Below are positions 1 through 7,669 of a stretch of 64,000 nt of DNA, piece by piece. The position numbers and the translations under genes were made by a program. The notes beneath the pieces are model-generated. The model did no database searches. It worked only from the letters and a program-made list of their open reading frames with translations, and had not been told where the DNA came from. Position 1 is the first letter of the stretch; every line of letters starts with the position of its first letter. The DNA comes from Nonomuraea africana (lineage in GTDB: Bacteria; Actinomycetota; Actinomycetes; Streptosporangiales; Streptosporangiaceae), in assembly GCF_014873535.1 (NCBI RefSeq), contig NZ_JADBEF010000001.1:3100001-3164000 (forward strand), read 5' to 3'.

Positions 1-1
1 G

Positions 2-577
2 GTGCAGACCGGCAAGGGATGGCGGCTCGCGGCCTCGACCGCCGACACCCGCGACCCCGCGCCCGAGCCGCCGGCCATCGCCGTCGACCCCGACGGCTAC
101 GCCACGAGCCTCGACGAGTTCACCTCGGGCCTGCGCGGCACGCCCAGGCAGATCGCGCTCGCGCACCTGAGGAGCCTGGAACGAGCCACCGAGGACGAGC
201 GCTTCGCCGATGGGCCGTGGACGTCGACCGCGGTACAGCTCTGGCAGCGTGAACGCGCCCAGCTGCGCAAGGCCGGGTGGAAGCTGGAGCTGTCCTACCG
301 CCTGACCGGCCAGGTGCGGGCGCTGAGGACCACCGACGGCGGCGCGCTGGTCTGGTACTCGGCCCGCTCCACCGAGGTGCGCGAGGCCCAGCGGCAGGGC
401 ACCACGGTGACGCTGAAGGGCTCGGCCGCCGTCCGCACCGCCAACCGCTCCTTCGCCCGTACGGCGAGCGCCACCTACGGGCGGATGTACCTGGCGCACG
501 TCCCGCCGATCGGCTCGACCGAGCCCATCAGGGTCATGGGTGACTGGACAGACGTACTGGAGAGCCACGGCACCTGA
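2..577 (+). CDS. Unrecognised protein, C-terminal part (5' end cut by window)
   Basis: An open frame enters from the left edge and ends at TGA 575-577, so at least part of the protein lies upstream. I do not recognise the family. The visible 191 residues have mixed alpha/beta character, no membrane segment and no obvious catalytic motif. The stop is 25 bases before the next start, so the gene probably belongs to the same operon as the proline-rich and MinD-like genes that follow. In related actinomycete operons such proteins are often exported or lipid-anchored, but the N-terminus that would show this is missing. The GTG at base 2 is probably an internal valine codon and not the true start. 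Confidence 0.6.
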   Translation: MQTGKGWRLAASTADTRDPAPEPPAIAVDPDGYATSLDEFTSGLRGTPRQIALAHLRSLERATEDERFADGPWTSTAVQLWQRERAQLRKAGWKLELSYRLTGQVRALRTTDGGALVWYSARSTEVREAQRQGTTVTLKGSAAVRTANRSFARTASATYGRMYLAHVPPIGSTEPIRVMGDWTDVLESHGT

Positions 578-602
578 CGAACCATCAGATAAGAGGAGCA
601 CC

Positions 603-2327
603 ATGGCGACATCCCCACGCAGACCTTCCAGGTCAACGGTCGTCACGACAGCACTCACGATCGGCGTGTTCGGCGCCGGGGCCGGGCTGGGCAGCGTCCT
701 CCACGACCGCGCCGCCCAGCCCAGAACCGAGGTCCTGCGGCTGGCCGCGGGGACCTACCAACTGGACGGCCAGGCCACGGAGTCGTCGGGCGCGCTCACG
801 GCCCGCTCGCTCACCGGCGCGGACGGCGGCAGCACGGTGTCGGGCGCAGCCGCGACCCCGCCGCTGTGCCTGGCCGCCACCGTCGACTGGATGGCGGTCT
901 CGGCCACGGGTGAGGCGTGCGCGTCCATCCCCCTGCTCGGCACGGGGACGACCGCGCCGCCGCTGCTCAGGCCGGGCAACCCGGCTGAGCGGTCCACCCC
1001 TTCGGAGAAGCCGCAGGAGCCGAGGAAGTCGGAGCGGCCGGATCCCGCGCCCAGGAAGAGCGAGGCGCCGCCGCCCACGCGGATGAACGAGCCGCCCCCG
1101 CCCGCTCCGCGGCCGCCCGAGAGGGAGCGGGACGACTCCCCCGCCCCCAGGAAGAGCGATCCTCCCCCGACGAAGAAGAGCGAGCCGGACCGGGACAGGA
1201 AACCGGAGACCGGCAAGGAGCCGGAGAGCGACAGGAAGCAGCCCGACACCCCGGCCACCGCCTTCCCCAAGGGCACGCTGCGGGCCGTCGAGCCCAACGC
1301 GGCGCCCATCCCCAACGGGCCGCCGATGCAGCCGGTGCGTCCCCGTCCCGCCGACCAGGGCCGGTCGGGGCAGAACGGTCACGACCCGGCCAGGCAGACG
1401 AGCAGCCTGCCCACCGCGAGCCCCCCGGCCCAGCGGTCCCCCATCCAGAACCCGCCCAGCCAGAGCCCACCTCGCCGGAACCCGCCTGACCAGAGCCCGC
1501 CCGGCCGGACCGTCAGCCCGCCCGACCAGGTCCCCACGGCGCGCCCTCCCGGCGGGAACCCCACCGTCCGGCCGCCCGACGACAGGCAGTGCCTGACGGG
1601 CCCCGACGGCAGCGCGTTACGCCCTGCCGTCCGCGGCGGGATCGCTCCCGGGTGCGAGGATCCCGTCCAGACCGCGCTGCCGACGGCCCGCCCCACCCCG
1701 CTGACCTCCCGATCGGCCCGCCCGACCGTCAAGCCCACGCCGTCCTCCACGAGGGCCGGCACCAAGGTCACCGCGAAGCCGAGGACCACGCCGTCGCAGC
1801 CGTCCATGCCGACCTCGCTCCGGCCCGCCGCCACCGACCGGCCCGCGCGGTCGGCCGGCACCGCCGCCGCCACCTCGGCCCCGCGCGCCCCCGAGTCCAC
1901 CACCCTGCGCCCCGCCACCGCCGAGGGCCAGAGCCTGCCGATCTTCCAGGACCCCGAGCTCATGCGGCGCGCCGAAGAGGCGCTCGGCCTCGACGGGACC
2001 AGGACCTACACCGACGCCAACGGCGAGTGGGACCTCACCATCGCCCCGCCGGGCACCCCCGAGTGCCGTGACTACAGCAAACAGCAGCTCCAGGCGATGG
2101 GCGTCTCCGCCGCGTCGCCCGCCAACCTGCCCCGAGACTCCTGCATGTGGCCCGCGTTCATCCGCTGGCTGTACGCCGAACCGGCCGATGGCGAGGTGAG
2201 CAACTGGACCAAGTTCACCGGCCTGCCCGACCGGAACCTGCAACTCGTGGTGGTCGATCCCACCAGGGGCGGCGCGCCTTCCGCCGAGACCTCGCCGGGC
2301 GTCGTCGAGCCGGACCCGGGGCCATGA
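603..2327 (+). CDS. Proline-rich exported or membrane-anchored protein, 574 aa
   Basis: The start is the ATG at 603, preceded by an AGAGGAG-like ribosome site. The frame is open further upstream but without such a site. Residues 1-35 have a positively charged head and a hydrophobic stretch (signal peptide or anchor). Residues about 110-430 are low-complexity Pro/Arg/Ser sequence with short repeats such as NPPxQSPP and RKSExP, fitting a stalk that spans the cell wall. The last 130 residues are more ordered and contain two cysteines. Codon 339 (1617-1619) is a TTA leucine codon, rare in this DNA. The stop overlaps the next start as ATGA, so the two genes are co-translated. Function is unknown; a surface or secretion-apparatus role is inferred from the operon. 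Confidence 0.75.
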   Translation: MATSPRRPSRSTVVTTALTIGVFGAGAGLGSVLHDRAAQPRTEVLRLAAGTYQLDGQATESSGALTARSLTGADGGSTVSGAAATPPLCLAATVDWMAVSATGEACASIPLLGTGTTAPPLLRPGNPAERSTPSEKPQEPRKSERPDPAPRKSEAPPPTRMNEPPPPAPRPPERERDDSPAPRKSDPPPTKKSEPDRDRKPETGKEPESDRKQPDTPATAFPKGTLRAVEPNAAPIPNGPPMQPVRPRPADQGRSGQNGHDPARQTSSLPTASPPAQRSPIQNPPSQSPPRRNPPDQSPPGRTVSPPDQVPTARPPGGNPTVRPPDDRQCLTGPDGSALRPAVRGGIAPGCEDPVQTALPTARPTPLTSRSARPTVKPTPSSTRAGTKVTAKPRTTPSQPSMPTSLRPAATDRPARSAGTAAATSAPRAPESTTLRPATAEGQSLPIFQDPELMRRAEEALGLDGTRTYTDANGEWDLTIAPPGTPECRDYSKQQLQAMGVSAASPANLPRDSCMWPAFIRWLYAEPADGEVSNWTKFTGLPDRNLQLVVVDPTRGGAPSAETSPGVVEPDPGP

Positions 2328-3778
2328 GCTCCCTTCACGACATGGGAAGTGCCATCCTCGGACCTGACAGGGCGGCCGCGTGGGTGCGCGAGCACGGCGG
2401 CCAGCTCATGGACTACGCCGCGTACCGGCTGGGCGAGGCCGCCGCGCCCGCCGCCGTCGCCGCCGCGCTCGGCGCGTCGCACTGGCGGGCTGTGCCGGAG
2501 AGCGTCTCCGAACGCGGCCTGCTGATCGCGGAGCTGCGCCGCGTCTGCGTGGCCGATCCCGACTGCGGGGACGGCTACCACCCGGGGACGGGAGCGGGCC
2601 TGCCCGACGCGGAGCTGATGGAGCGGGCCTGGTCGGTGGTCGACCCGCTGGGTGTGGAGGCGCTGCTGCTGCTGTTCCGCTACGAGCTGACGCTGGCCGA
2701 CCTGTCGCACGTGCTGGGCCTTCCCGAGGGAGAGGCGCACCGGCTGGTCACCAGGACGCAGGACCTCATCGAGACACTGGTGAGCGGGCTGGACGCGCTC
2801 TCCCGCGGCCGGCCCACCTGTGCGGCGCTGCCCCCGCTGGTCGAGGCGGCCTTCCCCGCGGGTACGGCGGCGGCGCGCGCCGACCTGCTCACTCACATGA
2901 TCGAGTGTTCGGCCTGCAACCGGCCGTTCAACATCCACTACACCGTCCCGCAGATGATCGACCAGGTGCCGGTGGCCCCGCTCAGCGCCGCCCGCAGGGA
3001 GCAGGTGCTGAGCCTGCTGCCGGCCGTACCGGACCCCGCGCCGCCCGCGGTCCCGCGCCAGGGCGGGCCCGCGGAGCCCGACGGCGGGCAGGACGCCACG
3101 GACCTCGACGTGCGTCCGCCCGCCATCCCGACCCCCGGCCATGACACGCCGCTGTTCAACGCGCTGGCCTCCAGGGTGTGGGCCCGCGAGGTGCTCTCCA
3201 CCACCGACCAGGCGGCCATCGCGCCCCGCGGCGACCCCACGGTCGAGGTGACCGCCGACCTCCTGTCGCCGCCGCCCCGGCCGCCCAGGCCGCCCAGGCC
3301 GCCCAGGCTCAGGTCCCGGCTGCCGGAGGCGCTGGCCGCGGCGGGCGCGCGCACCCGCCGTACCGCGATGAAGGCCGCCATCATGCTGGTCGCCGGTACG
3401 GCGGGCATGATCACCGGCCTGCAGGTCCTCGGCCCCTCGCCGGAGCCCGCGCCCGGCACCACGTTCGCCCCCTCGGCGAGCGACGACGCCCTCGCCGGAC
3501 GGCTGACGCTGCCGCCCTCGATCACGCTGGACGACTTCGGCAGAGGCACGATCACGCTGAACCTCCCCGGCGAGCCCGTGAGCTGGCGGATCACCGCGCC
3601 CGGCCTGGCCGTCACGCCGTCGGCGGGCACCTCGGGCGACGGTGACCCCGCCGTCATCCGGGTGCGGGCGCTGCGCTTTCGCCACTGGTGCGGTGACCCC
3701 TCCCCGACAGAGGCCGTGCTGACCGTCCAAGGTCCCTCCGACTCGCTCACCACCCGAGTCCGCTGGAACACCTGCTGA
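2324..3778 (+). CDS. Sigma-like HTH / zinc anti-sigma motif / TM / exported beta domain fusion, 484 aa
   Basis: The start is ATG 2324, overlapping the previous stop. Residues 20-160 resemble sigma-70-type regions, with a helix-turn-helix at about 120-150 (LADLSHVLGLPEGEAHR). Residues 191-198 read HMIECSAC, the H-x3-C-x2-C zinc motif of ZAS anti-sigma factors. A PPRP-rich linker (316-328) leads to one membrane segment (about 350-370). The remaining 110 residues, predicted outside, look like a BACON-type beta sandwich with two cysteines. The architecture suggests a membrane-tethered transcription regulator or a scaffold derived from a sigma/anti-sigma pair. Whether it binds DNA is unknown. The MinD-like gene follows after 21 bases, consistent with one operon. 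Confidence 0.75.
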   Translation: MSSLHDMGSAILGPDRAAAWVREHGGQLMDYAAYRLGEAAAPAAVAAALGASHWRAVPESVSERGLLIAELRRVCVADPDCGDGYHPGTGAGLPDAELMERAWSVVDPLGVEALLLLFRYELTLADLSHVLGLPEGEAHRLVTRTQDLIETLVSGLDALSRGRPTCAALPPLVEAAFPAGTAAARADLLTHMIECSACNRPFNIHYTVPQMIDQVPVAPLSAARREQVLSLLPAVPDPAPPAVPRQGGPAEPDGGQDATDLDVRPPAIPTPGHDTPLFNALASRVWAREVLSTTDQAAIAPRGDPTVEVTADLLSPPPRPPRPPRPPRLRSRLPEALAAAGARTRRTAMKAAIMLVAGTAGMITGLQVLGPSPEPAPGTTFAPSASDDALAGRLTLPPSITLDDFGRGTITLNLPGEPVSWRITAPGLAVTPSAGTSGDGDPAVIRVRALRFRHWCGDPSPTEAVLTVQGPSDSLTTRVRWNTC

Positions 3779-3799
3779 CCCCTTGAAAGGACCTTTGCC

Positions 3800-4789
3800 A
3801 TGACGGAAACCCCTTCCAGGCTGCAGAAGCCGACGACCACGCCGGAGCAGTTCGACCAGTCCATCCCGCTCACCGCCGAGCGCCTGCTGACCAACAGGCG
3901 GCCCGAGCCCTCCTCAGGCTGGCGACGCCTGGTCTGGCAGCTGTCGGGCCGCAGGTACATCCCCGCCGAGTCGTCGGCCGAGGTGGAGCGGCGCAGGCTG
4001 ATCGCGCAGGCGCAGACGCCGGTGGCCAGCGGGCACCACCGGATCGCGGTGATGAGCCTGAAGGGGGGCGTCGGCAAGACCACCACCACCGCCGCGCTCG
4101 GCAACACGCTCGCCTCGTTGCGCGGCGACAGGGTGATCGCCATCGACGCCAACCCCGACAGGGGAACGCTGGGCCTGAAGGTCAAGTCGGAGACCGCCGC
4201 CACTATCCGCACGCTGCTGGCCGAGGCCGAGCACATCGTCAGGTACGCCGACGCGCGGGCCTTCACCTCCCAGTCGCCCGCGCGCCTGGAGGTGCTCGCC
4301 TCCGACACCGACCCCGCCGTGAGCGAGGCGTTCGACGCAGACGACTACCGTACGGTCGCGGCGCTGATCGAGCGTTACTACTCGATCTGCATCACCGACT
4401 GCGGCACCGGTCTGCTGCACGGCGCCATGGGCGCGACGCTCGACCTGGCCGACCAGATCGTGCTGGTCAGCCTGGTCGCGGTGGACGGCGCGAACTCGGC
4501 CGCGGCCACGCTCGACTGGCTCACCGCGCACGGGCACGCCGACCTGGTGAAGAACGCCATCGTGGTGCTGAACGCGGTCGAGGAGCGCTGCGACGTCGAC
4601 GTGGATCTGCTGGAGCAGCACTTCGGCGCCAGGTGCAGGACCGTGATCCGCGTGCCGTACGACCCGCACCTCAAGGAGGGTGCCGAGGTGGACCTGCTGC
4701 GGCTGCGGCCCACCACCGCGGGCGCGTACCTGCGCCTCGCCGCGGCCGCGGGGCAGGCGTTCAGCCTGCGCTCCGATCGGGGCCACTAG
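3800..4789 (+). CDS. MinD/ParA-family ATPase of the EspI-like type, 329 aa
   Basis: This is a P-loop ATPase with a deviant Walker A motif KGGVGKTT at residues 88-95, followed by the family pattern of D-x-N-P-D (about 116-120) for switch I. An N-terminal extension of about 80 residues, containing a Trp/Arg-rich patch and an acidic-basic helix, resembles MinD-like proteins that accompany ESX (type VII) loci, such as mycobacterial EspI. The start ATG 3800 has AAGGA upstream. MinD/ParA ATPases act as membrane- or nucleoid-cycling dimers that position or regulate other complexes; here the neighbours are exported proline-rich proteins, so regulation of an envelope apparatus is the likely role. No ParB-like partner or parS site is visible, so chromosome partitioning is unlikely. 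Confidence 0.88.
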   Translation: MTETPSRLQKPTTTPEQFDQSIPLTAERLLTNRRPEPSSGWRRLVWQLSGRRYIPAESSAEVERRRLIAQAQTPVASGHHRIAVMSLKGGVGKTTTTAALGNTLASLRGDRVIAIDANPDRGTLGLKVKSETAATIRTLLAEAEHIVRYADARAFTSQSPARLEVLASDTDPAVSEAFDADDYRTVAALIERYYSICITDCGTGLLHGAMGATLDLADQIVLVSLVAVDGANSAAATLDWLTAHGHADLVKNAIVVLNAVEERCDVDVDLLEQHFGARCRTVIRVPYDPHLKEGAEVDLLRLRPTTAGAYLRLAAAAGQAFSLRSDRGH

Positions 4790-5497
4790 GTGTCGCCCGT
4801 GATGGAGGATCCGGCGCTGCGCTGGGACCTCGGCCCGGTACGGCGCCGCCACACGATCCGCCGCGTGGCCGCGGTGGTGGTGGCGGTGCTCGTGGTGGCC
4901 GTCGCCGCCTGGCTCCTGCGCCCCGGCTCGGACACGGGGCCCGTCACGCTCGCCGAGCCCGCCGGGCATCACGGCGAGGCGGGCTTCCCGATCGGTTTTC
5001 CGCACACCGAGCTGGGCGCCGCGTCGGCCGCCGCCGCGACCCTGGAGGCCGCGTGGACGCTCGACGAGACCCAGGCGACGGCCGCCGCGCAGCTCTACGC
5101 GGCGCCGGAGCAGCAGGAGGCGGCCCGTGCCGGCGCCGTCGGCGCGACCAGGGGCTGGCGGCGCACGCTCGGCCTGCCCGAGGAGGGCTCGCTGCCCGCG
5201 GGCGCTGCCATGAGATCGAGCACGATCGGCATCCGCTGGCAGGAGCGCGCGGAGGACCAGATCCTCGTCTCCGTTCTCGTCCAGGTGACGGCGACCAAGG
5301 GCGACTCGGGCCCCCTGTACTCCAGCCCCTACGCCATGAACCTGCTGATGACCTGGCACCCCACCCTGCGCGGCGGGGACTGGGTCAACACCCCTGACAC
5401 CCGCCCGGTCGCCGCGCCCCCCGCGGCCGCGCCCGGCACACCCCAGTTCACCGCGGCGGGCTGGCGGCCCATCGCGCACACCGGTCCCGCCGAGTGA
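4790..5497 (+). CDS. Single-pass membrane protein, unrecognised, 235 aa
   Basis: The GTG at 4790 follows directly after the TAG of the ATPase gene; an ATG at 4802 is an alternative start. The order is a short cytoplasmic head rich in Arg, one membrane segment (residues about 25-45, alternating Val/Ala) and a roughly 190-residue exterior domain without repeats. The topology resembles single-pass scaffold subunits of secretion systems, for example VirB8/TcpC-like or Ecc-type proteins, but I see no motif that proves it. The stop overlaps a GTG of the next frame, and the operon continues after a short gap. Role in the same envelope apparatus is inferred from position only. Confidence 0.7.
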   Translation: MSPVMEDPALRWDLGPVRRRHTIRRVAAVVVAVLVVAVAAWLLRPGSDTGPVTLAEPAGHHGEAGFPIGFPHTELGAASAAAATLEAAWTLDETQATAAAQLYAAPEQQEAARAGAVGATRGWRRTLGLPEEGSLPAGAAMRSSTIGIRWQERAEDQILVSVLVQVTATKGDSGPLYSSPYAMNLLMTWHPTLRGGDWVNTPDTRPVAAPPAAAPGTPQFTAAGWRPIAHTGPAE

Positions 5498-5517
5498 AGT
5501 CCAGGAGACAGCCCCTC

Positions 5518-6870
5518 ATGACCCCACGCCGTCCCTCCCGGCCCCTCTCCCTCGCCTCAGGCCTGCTGCTGGCATGCGTGTCCGTAGTGGGCGGTGGCGC
5601 GCTCGCCCAGCCGTGGATCTCGCATGCCGACATCGAGCCCTCCTTACCCGAGGGGGGCTCAGGACCGTCCGCCCCCCGCTCCGAGCCGACCGCCGAGCCC
5701 GCTCCCGAACCGACGCAGGAGCCGCAACCGACGGAGAAGCCGACCGCCGAGCCCGCTCCTGAACCGACGACAACACCCACGACGGCTCCGACCACCGAGG
5801 AGCCCGCGCCCACGCAGCCCGCGCCCACCGAGGAGCCCGCGCCCACCAGCCCGGCCCCCAGCGAGCCCGCTCCCACCGCGACCGCGACGGCGACCCCTTC
5901 CTCACCTCCTGCGAGCAAGGAGCCCCCGGCCACCCCGAGACGAGCGCCCAAGCCCGACCCGAACCCGGCGCCCTCGGAGGAGCCGAAGCCCAGCGAGAAA
6001 CCCAGCGACAAGCCCGCCGTCCCGGGCGTCCCGAAGCTGGAGCTCCCGGCTCTCAAGCCTCTCAAGATTCCCGGCGTCAAGACCAAGACCACTCCCAAGG
6101 CCAGCCCCACCGGCGCCACATCGGCCAAGCCCGCCCCCACAGGCAAGAGCACCCCCGCCAATCCGTCGACCCCCAAGAGCACGGTGCAGCCGAGCGCCCG
6201 CCCGACGCCCACCGTCAAGCTGCCGCCGGTCGGCCCCGAACCCGCCAAGGCACCCGAGCCCTTCAAGGCGCCCGAACCCGCCAAGGCGGCGGAGCCCGCC
6301 AAGGCGTCCGCGCCCGCGCGGGAGCCGTTGCCCGCGTCGCCCCCGCCGTCCGCGGTCGTCGCCGCCGAGCCGCGCCCCTCCGCGCCGCTCCCGTCAGCTG
6401 CGCCACCCACCGCGCCGCGCCCTTCCGCGCCGCCGTCCGCCGTGAGCGCCCCCGACAGCCGCCCCACGAGCAACGCACTCGCCTGGGACGGTCGCGCCGC
6501 CCCCGCCCCGTCCCCCCGGGCCCTCGCCCTCCATCCGCTCAACGCCCTCGGCACCAGGACCGTCCTGCCCCTGCCCGCGCTCGCCGCGCCAGTCGCCGCG
6601 TACGGCGGGGACACCTGCCTCAGCCAGACCGGCGCCGCGTGCTGGGGCACCTCGCCGTCGGTGGCGCAGCCCAGGTGGGCCTTCGTCCCGCCCGCGCCCG
6701 CGCAGCCGTTCACGGCCGGCTCCCCCGCCCCTGCCCCGGCCGCCCCGTCGCAGACCGCCGTCGGCGAGTCGGCGGGAACGGGCGCCGCGCGGACCGTCCC
6801 GGTGCCTACGATGTGCTGGGTGTTCGGGCCCGCGGCCGGTTGCGCCAGGGCAGAGGGGGGTGCCCCATGA
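5518..6870 (+). CDS. Secreted proline/glutamate-repeat protein, 450 aa
   Basis: The start is ATG 5518 with CAGGAGA upstream. Residues 1-30 form a signal peptide ending near GGGALA. Residues about 45-150 are EPAPEPT / EEPAPT repeats, the next 250 residues are Pro/Lys/Ala-rich, and only the last 80 residues look folded, with four cysteines that could form two disulfides. Codon 43 (5644-5646) is TTA, a rare leucine codon. The repeat region would be extended and could bridge the peptidoglycan. The stop overlaps the start of the GH16 gene (ATGA), so both are likely made together. I do not recognise the C-terminal domain. Confidence 0.75.
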   Translation: MTPRRPSRPLSLASGLLLACVSVVGGGALAQPWISHADIEPSLPEGGSGPSAPRSEPTAEPAPEPTQEPQPTEKPTAEPAPEPTTTPTTAPTTEEPAPTQPAPTEEPAPTSPAPSEPAPTATATATPSSPPASKEPPATPRRAPKPDPNPAPSEEPKPSEKPSDKPAVPGVPKLELPALKPLKIPGVKTKTTPKASPTGATSAKPAPTGKSTPANPSTPKSTVQPSARPTPTVKLPPVGPEPAKAPEPFKAPEPAKAAEPAKASAPAREPLPASPPPSAVVAAEPRPSAPLPSAAPPTAPRPSAPPSAVSAPDSRPTSNALAWDGRAAPAPSPRALALHPLNALGTRTVLPLPALAAPVAAYGGDTCLSQTGAACWGTSPSVAQPRWAFVPPAPAQPFTAGSPAPAPAAPSQTAVGESAGTGAARTVPVPTMCWVFGPAAGCARAEGGAP

Positions 6871-7607
6871 TCTCCAGAGCGCGTTCTCGCCTCGCGGTCG
6901 TCGGGCTGGTGACGGTGCTGTGCTGGAGCACGTCCGGCTTCGTCGGCGTCGCGCGGGCCGCGCCGTGCGCGCAACTCGACGACCGGCGCGGGTGGGGCCA
7001 GCCCGTCTGGTGCGCGGAGTTCGACGACTACCTCGTTCCTGAGGAGTGGGCCGTCTACGACTCACCGGGCCACGCGGGCAACGGCCGCCGCTCGCCGGGC
7101 CAGCTGTTCCTCGGTAACGGCTCCCTCTTCCTGTACGGCACGGCCGACGGCACCACGGCCGGGCTCGCCGCCAGGTACACGCAGCAGTACGGGCGGTGGG
7201 AGACGCGCATCCGCCTCTACCCCGGCGCGGGCTCGTACCACCCGGTCGCGCTGCTGTGGCCGGCCGGTGGCGGCGGCGGCGTGAAACCGAACGGCGGCGA
7301 GGAGATCGACTTCCTCGAGGTGATCAACGACCCGGAGCGGCAGCGCCCGAACTTCTTCATGCACACGCCCCAGGGCAGGGAGGAGGCGCACGCGACCCTC
7401 GACATGACCACCTGGCACACCTACGCGGTGGAGACCTCCCCCGAGGGCGTGGTCGGCTACATCGACGACCAGGAGTGGTTCAGATCGTCGGCCGCCGTCA
7501 CCACGCCGATGTCGGCCTGCCTGCAGCTCGACTGGTTCCCCGGCGAGGGAACCGCGGGCGATGCGTGGATGGAGGTCGACTGGCTGCGCATCTACGCCCT
7601 GACGTGA
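6867..7607 (+). CDS. Secreted GH16-family glycoside hydrolase, 246 aa
   Basis: An Arg-rich head, hydrophobic core and ARA-like cleavage site near residue 31 make a signal peptide. Residues 146-151 read EIDFLE, matching the GH16 catalytic signature E-x-D-x-x-E with nucleophile Glu146 and acid/base Glu151. A preceding strand (YGRWETRIRL) and a later W-H-T-Y-A motif also fit the family's beta-jellyroll. GH16 enzymes cut beta-1,3 or mixed-linkage glucans and some galactans; exact substrate cannot be read from the sequence. The gene ends the proline-rich operon and is followed by the glycan-use locus, so it might also release oligosaccharides for that locus. The length is normal for a single-domain member. 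Confidence 0.88.
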   Translation: MISRARSRLAVVGLVTVLCWSTSGFVGVARAAPCAQLDDRRGWGQPVWCAEFDDYLVPEEWAVYDSPGHAGNGRRSPGQLFLGNGSLFLYGTADGTTAGLAARYTQQYGRWETRIRLYPGAGSYHPVALLWPAGGGGGVKPNGGEEIDFLEVINDPERQRPNFFMHTPQGREEAHATLDMTTWHTYAVETSPEGVVGYIDDQEWFRSSAAVTTPMSACLQLDWFPGEGTAGDAWMEVDWLRIYALT

Positions 7608-7617
7608 TCAGATTACT

Positions 7618-7629
7618 TACCATGTGGTA
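7618..7629. promoter_or_regulatory. Palindromic operator, site A (TACCATGTGGTA)
   Basis: A 12-base inverted repeat with one central mismatch lies 40 bases before the GH20 start. It matches the perfect palindromes at 14340-14349 and 18410-18419. The likely ligand is the TetR protein encoded at 14415. Its location between GH16 and GH20 separates GH20 from the upstream operon. Confidence 0.7.
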
Positions 7630-7669
7630 GGAAATGAGGGTCCGCCCATCCCGTCACGCAGGGAGCGCC

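Noticed and set aside
3800..4789. Chromosome or plasmid partitioning (ParA) locus
   Set aside because: No ParB gene, parS-like repeats or replication genes nearby; the N-terminal extension fits ESX-type MinD proteins better.
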